NCBI RefSeq assembly: GCF_016909155.1
Contig: NZ_JAFBFG010000003.1
Location: forward strand, 1 to 64,000
Direction: 5' to 3'
DNA length: 64,000 nucleotides
Source of the DNA: Chryseomicrobium aureum
Lineage (GTDB): Bacteria; Bacillota; Bacilli; Bacillales_A; Planococcaceae
The position numbers and the translations under genes were made by a program. The notes under the pieces were generated by a model. The model did no database searches, was not told the origin of the DNA, and saw only the letters and a list, made by a program, of their open reading frames with translations. Each line of letters opens with the position of its first letter. The first letter of the stretch is position 1. Below, one piece after another: positions 26,410-35,489 of the stretch.

Positions 26410-26856
26410 CTACTTAGTTCCAGATAGTTGAAAACGAGTTGTTGTAAGTTCATCTAACGCTTTCTGTTCAAGTTGTTTTTGATGTTCACTATGAGTGGCG
26501 TATGCATTTTCTTTAAGACGGTCCCACTTTTTTGTTTCCTGAGAAACGGTGAGAAGCCTTTCTTCTTTTAAAACTAATTGATTTTTTAACTGGTCAGAGC
26601 TATTTTGAGTAACCTTTAGTTTATTAGAAATGTAAAGCTGATAAGCTTCATAATTTTGAAGCTCTTGTACACGAATGCCCATTAATTGTTTTTGCTCTTT
26701 TTCGTTGTAAAGCGTATGCAAGTCATCAATAATTTCTTGTTTACTCAATTCAACTGCTGAAAGTTGTGTACGTGATTCATGTACTTCAAGTTCAACTGCC
26801 TTTTGTTGAACTTCTCTTATATCTACAATTCTTTGATACTTATAGGAAAAAGTCAC
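26410..26856 (-). CDS. fliJ: FliJ, export apparatus central stalk
   Basis: The 148-residue, almost fully coiled-coil protein begins MTFSYKYQRIVDIREVQQ, as in FliJ. It occupies the centre of the FliI hexamer and links it to FlhA. I chose the GTG at 26856, nine bases after GGAGG, over the TTG two codons upstream, which overlaps the fliI stop. Confidence 0.88.
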   Translation of the reverse strand: MTFSYKYQRIVDIREVQQKAVELEVHESRTQLSAVELSKQEIIDDLHTLYNEKEQKQLMGIRVQELQNYEAYQLYISNKLKVTQNSSDQLKNQLVLKEERLLTVSQETKKWDRLKENAYATHSEHQKQLEQKALDELTTTRFQLSGTK

Positions 26857-26858
26857 AA

Positions 26859-28178
26859 TCAATTCCCTCCAAATTGTAAAATTAAGTTATCCACCGTTTC
26901 ATTGAAAGCAGATGGTTGATGCCGATCTTGTAATTGAAATTCTTTAATTGATGGATAAAGAGCTATAGCATCATCTAATTCAGGCTGTCCACCAGGCTTA
27001 TATGCACCAATGGCTAGCAAATCTTCCGCCTCTTGATAAATAGATAAAAACCTCTTTAATTTTTGAGCAGCCAATTGGTGCGATTTGTCGGTGATTTCAT
27101 CCATTAAACGACTCACACTCGCTGTCACATCTATTGCAGGAAATAATCCTTTTTGAGCAATTTTTCTACTTAAGATGATATGTCCATCTAAAATTCCACG
27201 CACAGCATCTGCGATCGGTTCATTGAAATCATCCCCATCAACCAAAACTGTATAAATTGCTGTGATTGTTCCGTTCTCTGCCGTTCCTGACCTCTCAAGT
27301 AATTGAGGCAGTTTTGTAAAAACACTTGGTGTATATCCTTTTGTTGTGGGTGGCTCTCCAATTGCCAATCCAAGCTCCCTCTGTGCCATAGCAAATCGCG
27401 TAACGCTATCCATTAACAATAATACTTGGTGGCCTTGATCCCGAAAATATTCTGCAATGGCTGTTGCAGTTTGGGCACCTTTTATCCTATGAAGTGGAGA
27501 TTGATCGGACGTTACTGCAACCACAACTGATTTTTCTCGCATCTCTTTACTTAAATCACGTTCAATAAATTCACGAACTTCTCGTCCTCGCTCACCGATT
27601 AGGCCAATAATAATAATTTCAGCTTCTGTTTGCCGAGCTATCATACCTAGCAGTGTGCTTTTGCCTACTCCACTTCCTGCAAAAAGACCAATGCGTTGAC
27701 CTTTACCAACTGTTAATAATCCATCTATCGCCTTTACACCTAACTCTAAAGGTTTATCTATTCTAGGTCGTGTGAGTGGAGAAGGAGGCATTCTGTCAGT
27801 CTGTGTATAAACCAAACCTGCCATTGGACGAGAGCTTTCTAAAGGTCTTCCAAAACCATCAATTACAGCACCTAAAAGTCCTCGTCCCACTGGTATTTCA
27901 AGTGTTCGGTGTGTCGACACTACAAGGGAACCTGGACCAATTTGGGATAGGTCACCGTATGGCATGAGCATCAATCGATTTTCTCTAAAGCCTACAACTT
28001 CTGCTTCTACAGGTGTTGCAAATTCGCTCGGATATATGAGACAAACCTCACCTATCGTGGCATGTGGACCTAATGACTCTACAGTCAAACCTATTACCTG
28101 AACGACTTTCCCTTGCTTTGTTGTGGGTTGAATGGACTGTAATGCATCAAGATAGAGTGTTGGATTCCATGTACTCAT
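26859..28178 (-). CDS. fliI: FliI, flagellar export ATPase
   Basis: The 439-residue F1-ATPase beta-like enzyme has a P-loop GLFAGSGVGKSTLL (about 160-173), LIGERGREVREF, and VLLLMDSVTRFAMAQRE. It powers unfolding and export of flagellar proteins. The ATG at 28178 follows AGGAG inside the fliH tail; an upstream in-frame GTG lacks a ribosome site. It overlaps fliH by 32 bases. Confidence 0.95.
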   Translation of the reverse strand: MSTWNPTLYLDALQSIQPTTKQGKVVQVIGLTVESLGPHATIGEVCLIYPSEFATPVEAEVVGFRENRLMLMPYGDLSQIGPGSLVVSTHRTLEIPVGRGLLGAVIDGFGRPLESSRPMAGLVYTQTDRMPPSPLTRPRIDKPLELGVKAIDGLLTVGKGQRIGLFAGSGVGKSTLLGMIARQTEAEIIIIGLIGERGREVREFIERDLSKEMREKSVVVAVTSDQSPLHRIKGAQTATAIAEYFRDQGHQVLLLMDSVTRFAMAQRELGLAIGEPPTTKGYTPSVFTKLPQLLERSGTAENGTITAIYTVLVDGDDFNEPIADAVRGILDGHIILSRKIAQKGLFPAIDVTASVSRLMDEITDKSHQLAAQKLKRFLSIYQEAEDLLAIGAYKPGGQPELDDAIALYPSIKEFQLQDRHQPSAFNETVDNLILQFGGN

Positions 28179-28896
28179 AGGCATTCTCCTCACTTAGTTT
28201 CACTAAATGATTTTTAATCTCCGCTAACTGGCTATCGATTCGTGCATCATAACGGCTCGCTTGCGTATGAATAATGACGTCTCCACTCGATAATTCCTTC
28301 ACTGGTAGAATTACTAGTGGCGTGAACGGCGGAAGAATACTCTCTAATTCCTCTCTTTGTAATTGGATAGCATTAAAATCTTCCAATGAAACATGTATGG
28401 TAATCTCTTGCGTATCTTCAACTCTTTGTAGATGTTGTTTCACTACGTGTACAACATTAGAAGAAGATGCACTCAGATAATTCGCAACGAGTTTATTTGA
28501 AACCGATAGAGCAAGTTCAATAAGTTGCCGCTCAGCACTAACAATGTAGCGTTTTCTTTCACTTAAAATCGTTCTTTGAAGCTCAGCTAAGTTATTCGCT
28601 TGTTCTTTTAGAAGTGTGTCTGCATTTTGCTTAGCTTGATTCATCCCGGAGGCAAACCCTTCTTCCCAAGCACTTTTTTTAATCTGTTCACATTGCTCTT
28701 CCGCTTCACGCAACGCTTCAGCGAGTATCCTTTTTTTTTCTTCCTCTAATGATTCAAGAAACTCTTGTCTTTCTTTATCCACGCTAATTGTTTGATCAAG
28801 TGGAGAAGTAGCGCTTTGGTTCTGCCATGGAACAGGGATTGGACGAGAAAGTTCTGGGGTAGAAGGTAGTCGAATGAAGTTAGCCAATGACTTCAT
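28147..28896 (-). CDS. fliH: FliH, regulator of the export ATPase
   Basis: The protein of about 249 residues has a charged coiled-coil middle (about 65-115, EEKKRILAEALREAEEQ) and a C-terminal FliH/V-ATPase subunit E-like domain. It binds FliI and anchors it at the C-ring. Start choice is open: the ATG at 28896 touches its only AAGGAG, while a TTG at 28887 lies nine bases from it and is also plausible. It overlaps the end of fliG. Confidence 0.87.
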   Translation of the reverse strand: MKSLANFIRLPSTPELSRPIPVPWQNQSATSPLDQTISVDKERQEFLESLEEEKKRILAEALREAEEQCEQIKKSAWEEGFASGMNQAKQNADTLLKEQANNLAELQRTILSERKRYIVSAERQLIELALSVSNKLVANYLSASSSNVVHVVKQHLQRVEDTQEITIHVSLEDFNAIQLQREELESILPPFTPLVILPVKELSSGDVIIHTQASRYDARIDSQLAEIKNHLVKLSEENAYEYMESNTLS

Positions 28897-29902
28897 CTCC
28901 TTCAGGTCTTGTAATCGTGATTTCTCCACTCTGCTCCAATTGTCGTACAATCGCTACAATGGCTCCTTGAGCTTCTTCTACTTCTTTTAACTTTATTGGT
29001 CCAGTCATTTCTAATTCCTCGAGAACAGTTTCTGCCCGTCGAGTTGAAATAGATTTTAGTAATACTTCACGAATCTCTTCTTCAGTAACTTTTAATGCTT
29101 TAATAAGATCTTCATCTTGAACATTTTGCATAACACGTTGAAGAGACCTGGCATCTAAGAGTGGTAAATTTTCAAATATGAACATCTTCTGACGTATTTT
29201 TGTGACTAAGAGTGGATCTTGTACTTCAAGGCTTTCAAGAATTGATCGCTCAGTTGCGCGATCCACTTGATTTAGCATTGTCACAATTGAATCCACACCA
29301 TCATAATCTCTCATCTTGCCTAGGCTAGTTGTGGATAATTTCGCTTCAATTACACGTTCAATTTCTTCAATAATTTCATATGCTGGGGGTGTCAGTGTTG
29401 CAACACGCTTTGCAACCTCAGAACGCTTTGGATTATCTAGTAGTGATAAAATCGCTGACGCCTTTAAAGTTTCTAGTTGAGATAGCACCACTGCAATTGT
29501 CTGGGGATGCTCGTCCCGAAGTGCTATGAAAAGACTATGTGTATCAACCGTTCGCGCAAATTGGAAAGGTTTTGGTCGCGATTTAGTCGTAATTCGTGTA
29601 ATAACTTCTTTTGCCTTCTCACTACCAAGTGCTTTCTCTAAAACTTCGTGAGCGTAGTCTATTCCGCCCTCGTCCATATAGTCTTGAGCTATCATAATTT
29701 CATAGAATTCATCAATCACATGTCGTGTTTGACTACTTCTCAAATGTCGAACTTTAGCAATTTCAATGGATAGTAAATCAATCTCTGCTTCAGAAAGATG
29801 TTTAAATATTTCAGCAGATGAGTCTGGCCCTAATCCGACCATTAAGATAGCAGCCTTCTGAATTCCTTTTAATTGTTTGGTCGTTGGCGATGGTGTGGTC
29901 AT
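28880..29902 (-). CDS. fliG: FliG, motor switch and torque protein
   Basis: The 340-residue protein has armadillo-like helical domains. The EHPQ motif (ALRDEHPQTIAVVLSQL, about 128-144) that contacts FliM is intact, as is the charged C-terminal torque helix region (LPLLDARSLQRVMQNVQDEDLIKAL, to locate it). Its EHPQ is normal even though the matching GGXG of FliM is altered. AGGGAGTG precedes the ATG. Confidence 0.95.
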   Translation of the reverse strand: MTTPSPTTKQLKGIQKAAILMVGLGPDSSAEIFKHLSEAEIDLLSIEIAKVRHLRSSQTRHVIDEFYEIMIAQDYMDEGGIDYAHEVLEKALGSEKAKEVITRITTKSRPKPFQFARTVDTHSLFIALRDEHPQTIAVVLSQLETLKASAILSLLDNPKRSEVAKRVATLTPPAYEIIEEIERVIEAKLSTTSLGKMRDYDGVDSIVTMLNQVDRATERSILESLEVQDPLLVTKIRQKMFIFENLPLLDARSLQRVMQNVQDEDLIKALKVTEEEIREVLLKSISTRRAETVLEELEMTGPIKLKEVEEAQGAIVAIVRQLEQSGEITITRPEGDEVIG

Positions 29903-29913
29903 AAAATCACTCC

Positions 29914-31530
29914 CTACTTATCTGTCATCCATGCTCTTAATAATTTCGCAAAGTCTTCTGGTTGTGTAGTTGCCAGTTTTTCAATCATGTCACGCTTCGG
30001 ATTCACACGTGTTTCCACTGCCAACTCTTCAGCAACTTTTGTTTCAAGCTGTACTAAAGCCTCTTGTTCCATCTCATCAAAGAACTCTTCCTCTTTACGT
30101 TTGCGTATACGAGCTATAACAATGAACGCCACAACAACTAATGCAAATAATAAAACGCCACCTACGATAAATACATACGGATTTTGTAGAAGTCTAGATA
30201 GAGTGAGTGGGTTTTCCTCCACTGCAACCTCTTGTTTTCCTAAGAACTCAGTTGCAAAAACTGTCACACGCTCGTCTACATTAAGTTCTTCTGGTGGTAT
30301 TTCGTTTAGGCTTAGAGAGGCTGCTACCACATTAGAAACAATCCCTCGAACTTCACCTACAAGTTCCGGTGAAAGACTTGTAGGGTCATTGGCAATCGGT
30401 GGTTCTATGCCCACATTGATTGTTAAATCGTCGATGATATATGGATTTTTTTCAATTTGTCTTTGAATGCGATTAATTTCACGATTGATTCGTTCTTCTG
30501 TTCTTTCAGAATCACTTGTTTCCGCACCGTCAACTCCTGGAAAATTAGGAATTTCCCCTTCCCCAGTACCTGTTGCATCCTCATCGAGTCCTGATTCGCC
30601 TGTGTAAGACTCCACAATGCGTTCAACACTTATATCTAAACCTTCATTTGTTTCTTCAATAGGAGCTTGTACTAAATTTTCTTCTCTTCTCTCCGTTGTA
30701 AAATCTACACTTGCAGTTACAGAGACAATCACTTTGTCTTGTCCCATTAGCATACTTAGCATTTGTTGAATTTCACGTTGGATATCTGTTTCAATACCTT
30801 TTCGTACTTCCCTTTGCTGCTGATAAATAGATAAGGTTGTATTCGCTTGCCCCTCATTTTGAACTTCATAGACTTGTCCATTTTGATCCATAATCACAAT
30901 TTCTTCAGCAGGAAGGTTTGGAACACTTTTGCTAATTAAGTGGTAGAGACCATTCACTTGGCTCTGCTCTAAATAAAAACCAGGGCTACTACGTAATACT
31001 ACAGATGCACTAGCGGTCTTCGTCTCTTCAGTAATCCAAATTGACTCTTTTGGAAGCGTAATCATTACATTTGCATCTTGTACACCATCAATTTGTCTTA
31101 TAAGTGTAGAGATTTCTGTTTGCATGGCATCTCGCTCAACTACATCAAAATGGCGATCTGTCATTCCCATGCCCATATTTTCACTGAAGATACTGTAATT
31201 CACACTACCATTTCTAGGAATTCCTTCAGCAGCAAGAGCTAATTTCAATTCATTCACTTGTTCACGTGGGACGCTCAATGAAGTTCCATCAGCTGCTACC
31301 TCTACTTGAATCCCTCTTTGTTCGATTGCAGCTTTCACTTCTCCAGCCTCAGCAGGAGTCAAATTATTATAAAGTACTGTCATGGATGTTCTTGTTAGAA
31401 AAAATAACACGACCGATAAAAGTAATAAGGAGATTAAAAATGTGATGATTCCTAACTTTTTCGTTCTCGGAGGAATCGCATTCCAACTTTCTCGTGCCTT
31501 TAGTTGAATTTGTGCAAATTGTTCTTTCAT
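29914..31530 (-). CDS. fliF: FliF, MS-ring protein
   Basis: The 538-residue protein has two membrane helices (about 25-46 and 440-462) around a large extracytoplasmic part with YscJ-like modules (LYNNLTPAEAGEVKAAIEQRG) and an acidic disordered loop (about 290-340). The C-terminal tail (LAVETRVNPKRDMIEKLATTQPEDFAKLLRAW, to locate it) binds FliG. It is the first large structural protein of the basal body. Confidence 0.95.
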   Translation of the reverse strand: MKEQFAQIQLKARESWNAIPPRTKKLGIITFLISLLLLSVVLFFLTRTSMTVLYNNLTPAEAGEVKAAIEQRGIQVEVAADGTSLSVPREQVNELKLALAAEGIPRNGSVNYSIFSENMGMGMTDRHFDVVERDAMQTEISTLIRQIDGVQDANVMITLPKESIWITEETKTASASVVLRSSPGFYLEQSQVNGLYHLISKSVPNLPAEEIVIMDQNGQVYEVQNEGQANTTLSIYQQQREVRKGIETDIQREIQQMLSMLMGQDKVIVSVTASVDFTTERREENLVQAPIEETNEGLDISVERIVESYTGESGLDEDATGTGEGEIPNFPGVDGAETSDSERTEERINREINRIQRQIEKNPYIIDDLTINVGIEPPIANDPTSLSPELVGEVRGIVSNVVAASLSLNEIPPEELNVDERVTVFATEFLGKQEVAVEENPLTLSRLLQNPYVFIVGGVLLFALVVVAFIVIARIRKRKEEEFFDEMEQEALVQLETKVAEELAVETRVNPKRDMIEKLATTQPEDFAKLLRAWMTDK

Positions 31531-31554
31531 ATGTATGTCACGACCTACCTTTGT

Positions 31555-31854
31555 CTAGACTTGCATTCTCATCACTTCTTGATAGGCCTCTACCATTTTG
31601 TTTCGGACTTGCATTGTAAGGTCCAATGAAAGACTGGCTTTTTGAGCAGCTATCATTACTTCATGAACATTCTCAACTCGGCCACTAATTAGGCCTGCTG
31701 TCATCTGATCCGAAACTTTTTGTGCCTGATCTACCTGTTGAATGGATTGTTGCAAGAAAGCTTGAAAACCAGCACCAGCGATTTTCGCTTCTGCTGGTTT
31801 AAAAAAAGTTGGATTTAAAAATGTGGTTTCAGTGGTCCCTGTTAGTGGATTCAT
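31555..31854 (-). CDS. fliE: FliE, MS-ring/rod junction protein
   Basis: The 99-residue protein has the conserved C-terminus SLDLTMQVRNKMVEAYQEVMRMQV and the GAGFQAFLQQSI segment. It connects FliF to the rod and is an early export substrate. It has typical position and length. Confidence 0.94.
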   Translation of the reverse strand: MNPLTGTTETTFLNPTFFKPAEAKIAGAGFQAFLQQSIQQVDQAQKVSDQMTAGLISGRVENVHEVMIAAQKASLSLDLTMQVRNKMVEAYQEVMRMQV

Positions 31855-31866
31855 TTATGTATCTCC

Positions 31867-32304
31867 TCATTTGCCAATTTCTAAGGCTTTCATAAACATA
31901 CTTTTAGAAGCATTAAACGCTGTAACGTTTGCCTCATATGAGCGAGTGGCAGACATTAAATCTACCATTTCTTTTAATGGATCAACATTTGGTAAAAGTA
32001 CATATCCCGCTTCATTTGCCTCTGGATGTTCTGGATCAAAGATTTGTTGGAATGGACTCTCATCATTTTTTATTCGATCGACAGTCACACCTGTTGTAAC
32101 CGACCTCCCATTGAGGGCAGTTGAAAACTGCTGATGAAAACTTTGTAATTCAACAATTTTTCTTCTATACGGTACCCATTCTCCATCTACAATACTGCCT
32201 CTAGTCGTTTCCGCATTTGCAATATTCGAGGATACAACATCCATTCGCAAGCGATTTACTGTTAATCCCGATGCACTTGCATTCATACCACTAAATAAGC
32301 TCAA
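31867..32304 (-). CDS. flgC: FlgC, proximal rod protein
   Basis: The 145-residue protein has the axial motif GMNASASGLTVNRLRMDVVSSNIANAETT at the N-terminus and LMSATRSYEANVTAFNASKSM at the C-terminus. It is a rod component exported early. It lies five bases from flgB. Confidence 0.95.
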   Translation of the reverse strand: MSLFSGMNASASGLTVNRLRMDVVSSNIANAETTRGSIVDGEWVPYRRKIVELQSFHQQFSTALNGRSVTTGVTVDRIKNDESPFQQIFDPEHPEANEAGYVLLPNVDPLKEMVDLMSATRSYEANVTAFNASKSMFMKALEIGK

Positions 32305-32309
32305 CTAAT

Positions 32310-32708
32310 TCACTTCCCATCATTTATCACAGATCGCAGACTTGAAAACTTCCCATTAATCCGTTCTGTCAGCGCGTTATACCACAATTGATTTTTCGCA
32401 ATTTCAGCCATTTCAACATCGATATCGACATTATTTCCGTTAGGTTGTCGCTGTGTACTTTGATTTATCTCTACTTTCAAACCATTCGCTAGTTCATTTG
32501 AGAAAGAGAGGTGTTGAGAGTTTGTTCGAATTGCTGTTAATTGATTTGATTGAAGGTGTTGATCTAGATTAGTCTTAAATGACACTTTTTGTGCTTTGTA
32601 ATTAGGTGTATCGACATTGGCAATATTAGAGGCATGGGTTTTTTGTTTTAATGCAGCAGTATGTATTCCGTTCTCCAATTGACTGACTATAGGTGAAAAA
32701 AGGTTCAT
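32310..32708 (-). CDS. flgB: FlgB, proximal rod protein and first gene of the operon
   Basis: The 132-residue rod protein has THASNIANVDTPNYKAQKVSF near residue 25 and VDIDVEMAEIAKNQLWYNALT at about 95-115. It starts the long leftward operon that runs to the PilZ gene. AAAGGAT lies near the ATG. In B. subtilis codY precedes flgB; here the divergent flhO-flhP pair takes that place. Confidence 0.95.
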   Translation of the reverse strand: MNLFSPIVSQLENGIHTAALKQKTHASNIANVDTPNYKAQKVSFKTNLDQHLQSNQLTAIRTNSQHLSFSNELANGLKVEINQSTQRQPNGNNVDIDVEMAEIAKNQLWYNALTERINGKFSSLRSVINDGK

Positions 32709-32957
32709 TCAAATCGATCCTTTCTACGCTTTTTTAGAAAAAGTCCTATTTTTGTAATTCTATGTTGTCGATTTTTAATTTATTTGTAACATTGCAAGAT
32801 GAATAGTAACATAAATAATTTAAAATTAGTTTAGGACTATTATCACAAAAATTAGGTTTGTGTGAAAAAAAGCCTATTTTTGCAGATTATTTGTGCTATT
32901 ATTTGGTCTATAGAGTTCGAAAATTGTAAATGTATAGGATTATGGAGGGGATTGAGT
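32709..32957. promoter_or_regulatory. Divergent flgB / flhO regulatory region
   Basis: This very AT-rich region of 249 bases separates flgB and flhO. CCTATTTTTG occurs at 32745-32754 and 32873-32882, and its complement with one inserted base, CAAAAATTAGG, at 32846-32856, so two copies form an inverted pair upstream of flhO. I found no confident sigma-A or sigma-D promoter for either side. The repeated motif is a candidate operator for co-control of both operons. Confidence 0.45.
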
Positions 32958-33782
32958 ATGTTTCGAGGTTTGTATGCCGCTACTTCAGGTATGATGGCCT
33001 ATAATCGACAACAACAAATATTGACAAATAATTTGTCGAATGCTGTTACCCCAGGATTCAAGAGTGATATCACGACCTTTCGAACCTTCCCGCAACAGTT
33101 GATTGAAAAAATGGGCGGTCCAAATTCAAATGCGAATTATGCTGGAACGTTGAGTGTTGGCACTTATGCCCAAGAGGCTATCCCACAATTTACGCAAGGT
33201 ATTTTAAAACAAACTGCAAATACTACTGATTTTGCATTACAAAGTTCTTTTCTTCCTCAGGATTCCCAGACAAATCAAAGGAGAACTCTTGTATTTCAAG
33301 TGCAAACTGCAAATAATGAAATTCGCTATACCCAAAATGGTCAGTTCGTCGTTGATCAAACTGGGGTTTTAAGAACAGCAGCTGGTGATCGAGTTTTAAA
33401 TCGAGCTGGAGAGCAGATTCAATTATCGTCATTAGATTTTAAAGTGGACGATCAAGGTTTGTTAGAAATCGATGGAGTTATTTCTGACTCTCTTTGGATT
33501 GGATACGCTTCAGATCCTCTTTCTTTTGTTAAAGAAGGATCTGGTCTACTGCGTTATGAAGGGGCTGCTGAAAATGCACCAGTACTGGCTAGCACTTCAG
33601 CAATCGCTGGTACAGGAAGTCCGTTAGTGTCACAAGGATTTCTTGAACAATCCAACGTGGACATGACACGAATTATGACGGATATGCTGAAAACATATCG
33701 AGGATTCGAATCGAATCAAAAAGTAATACAAGCATATGATCAAAGCATGCAAAAAGCAGTGACGGAAATCGGACGTGTATAA
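32958..33782 (+). CDS. flhO: FlhO (FlgF/FlgG-like) distal rod protein
   Basis: The 274-residue axial protein starts MFRGLYAATSGMMAYNRQQQ and ends with FLEQSNVDMTRIMTDMLKTYRGFESNQKV, the paired N- and C-terminal motifs of rod proteins. GGAGGGG eight bases upstream fixes the start. With FlhP it forms the distal rod in Bacillus. It is transcribed opposite to the rest of the island. Confidence 0.92.
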   Translation: MFRGLYAATSGMMAYNRQQQILTNNLSNAVTPGFKSDITTFRTFPQQLIEKMGGPNSNANYAGTLSVGTYAQEAIPQFTQGILKQTANTTDFALQSSFLPQDSQTNQRRTLVFQVQTANNEIRYTQNGQFVVDQTGVLRTAAGDRVLNRAGEQIQLSSLDFKVDDQGLLEIDGVISDSLWIGYASDPLSFVKEGSGLLRYEGAAENAPVLASTSAIAGTGSPLVSQGFLEQSNVDMTRIMTDMLKTYRGFESNQKVIQAYDQSMQKAVTEIGRV

Positions 33783-33797
33783 GGGAGCTAGCAGACA

Positions 33798-34625
33798 ATG
33801 ATTCAATTACATACTGCAACGTCATCGTTAAAACAACTTACTCAAAAAATGGATACGATTGCACATAATATGTCGAACCTAGATACAACAGCATACAAAC
33901 GACAAGATGTACTCTTCTCTGATGCGCTAACAAGTGCCATGACTATGCAAGCAGGTCGGTATGAGACTGGGCGTGCTACTCCAAATGGTCTTCGTTTAGG
34001 TAATGGCGTTGTACATATGGGAACAACTACATTAAGTGAACAGGGTAGTATTAAGACTACAAATCGTCAATATGACATCGCTTTAATGCAGAAGAATACA
34101 TTTTTCAGTGTAGGCGCTGGAGATACTTCTTATTATTCTCGAAGCGGAAATCTAGATGTCGCTTTCAATCCACAAGATGGATTTAACTACTTAGTAACAG
34201 GCTCAGGTGATCGTTTACTTGATATATCATGGCAACCTTTGCGGTTTGATGAAGATTTAGATTCTCTACAAATCACAGATCAAGGGCAAGTAATAGCAAG
34301 GTTTAAGAATCAGGCAAAGCCAGCTGTTACCTATACTCTTGAGCTAACGCAAATTGACCGTCCTTCTACTATCGTTGAGAATGGCGTGAATCGTTACTCA
34401 TTTATAGGAAATTTACAGCAGATGACGGCTGATGGTAGTTTTACTCGTCTAAATGGGAATGCCCGTGCAGGACTAGTAACACAAGGCGCTCTAGAACAAT
34501 CCAATGTTGACATGACTTCGGAAACTACGGAAATGATTGCAACGCAACGATTGATACAATCTACTAGTCGCGCAATCTCATTTGCAGATGATATGCGGGG
34601 TCTTATCAATACAATAAATAAATAA
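33798..34625 (+). CDS. flhP: FlhP (FlgG-like) distal rod protein
   Basis: The 275-residue axial protein has KMDTIAHNMSNLDTTAYKRQDV near the N-terminus and GALEQSNVDMTSETTEMIATQRL near the C-terminus. It is paired with FlhO in the distal rod and lies 15 bases downstream of flhO. It ends before a shared terminator with flgL. Confidence 0.92.
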   Translation: MIQLHTATSSLKQLTQKMDTIAHNMSNLDTTAYKRQDVLFSDALTSAMTMQAGRYETGRATPNGLRLGNGVVHMGTTTLSEQGSIKTTNRQYDIALMQKNTFFSVGAGDTSYYSRSGNLDVAFNPQDGFNYLVTGSGDRLLDISWQPLRFDEDLDSLQITDQGQVIARFKNQAKPAVTYTLELTQIDRPSTIVENGVNRYSFIGNLQQMTADGSFTRLNGNARAGLVTQGALEQSNVDMTSETTEMIATQRLIQSTSRAISFADDMRGLINTINK

Positions 34626-34630
34626 AATAA

Positions 34631-34663
34631 GCCGAATTGCAAGTAAGCAATTCGGCCTTTTTA
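34631..34663. terminator. Bidirectional terminator between flhP and flgL
   Basis: GCCGAATTGC-AAGTAA-GCAATTCGGC is a perfect 10-bp stem followed by CTTTTT to the right. It lies between the convergent flhP and flgL stops, so it can serve both. Confidence 0.88.
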
Positions 34664-34670
34664 TTTGATG

Positions 34671-35474
34671 TTATTTTAAATAATCCACTAGTGATGCCGA
34701 GTACAAACGACTTGTTGCTGCTAATCCTGCTTGGTAAGTAGCTTCTTCACTCTTCAGACGTGTTAGCACTTCCGCCATATCGACACCTTCAATGGATGAA
34801 AGTTTTTTCGTTTGTTCAAGTTTCGTGTCTTCTAAACGATTTTGAATAGATTCCAGACGATTTTTCCTGGCGCCTGCCACTGCTAAAACGTCTGTGATTT
34901 GGTCAGTTGCAGCTTTCAATGCATCAAGATCAATATACTGATTAGAAGATAAATTACTTTTCATATCAGCAAGCGTAGTAAATAAATCTCCAATTGCATT
35001 ATCTACTGGTAAAGTCACCTCTAATGATGTTCCCTTCGCCACTTGAATGACCTTTGGCTGATCTTTTGTAAATAAAGCTTCGCCGTTAACTTCAAAGTTT
35101 ACAATAGACTGTAGTTCAGTTGTGAGCTCAGTCAATTCATTGTTTATAATATCTCGCTCACCTTTAAACAAAGCATCATTGTTTGCTTGAATACCTAGTT
35201 CGTTGATACGTTGCATAATGCCCGACATGGATTGAAGTTTATTATCGACTTCATCTAGAAAGAGTTCCGCTTGGCCTTGATTTTTTTTATACTGCTCTAA
35301 ATCAGCAAGCTGATGCTTCAATTTCATCGATTGGACAGTTTCACCAGGTGCATCTGAGGGACGCTGACTCTTTTTCCCACTTGAAGCTTGTGCAAAGGTT
35401 TCCGTCATTCTCACCATATTCTGTTGAATACGCTGTGTTGATTGGTTATGTAACATTTGATGACTTATTCTCAT
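34671..35474 (-). CDS. flgL: FlgL, hook-filament junction protein (HAP3)
   Basis: The 267-residue flagellin-like protein has RISHQMLHNQSTQRIQQNM at the N-terminus and GVDMAEVLTRLKSEEATYQAGLAATSRL at the C-terminus. It joins FlgK to flagellin. It is the last gene of the flgM-flgN-flgK-flgL group driven by the sigma-D promoter at 37.36 kb. Confidence 0.93.
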   Translation of the reverse strand: MRISHQMLHNQSTQRIQQNMVRMTETFAQASSGKKSQRPSDAPGETVQSMKLKHQLADLEQYKKNQGQAELFLDEVDNKLQSMSGIMQRINELGIQANNDALFKGERDIINNELTELTTELQSIVNFEVNGEALFTKDQPKVIQVAKGTSLEVTLPVDNAIGDLFTTLADMKSNLSSNQYIDLDALKAATDQITDVLAVAGARKNRLESIQNRLEDTKLEQTKKLSSIEGVDMAEVLTRLKSEEATYQAGLAATSRLYSASLVDYLK

Positions 35475-35489
35475 GCTAAATACTCCTCA

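Noticed and set aside
32862-32957. Longer N-terminus of FlhO starting at 32862
   Set aside because: The extra 32 residues are not rod-like and a strong GGAGGGG site precedes the ATG at 32958, where the family motif begins.
34631-34663. Part of the palindromic repeat family seen at 52-62 kb
   Set aside because: It shares no sequence with the GAGACAACC element and is a standard terminator with a T-run.
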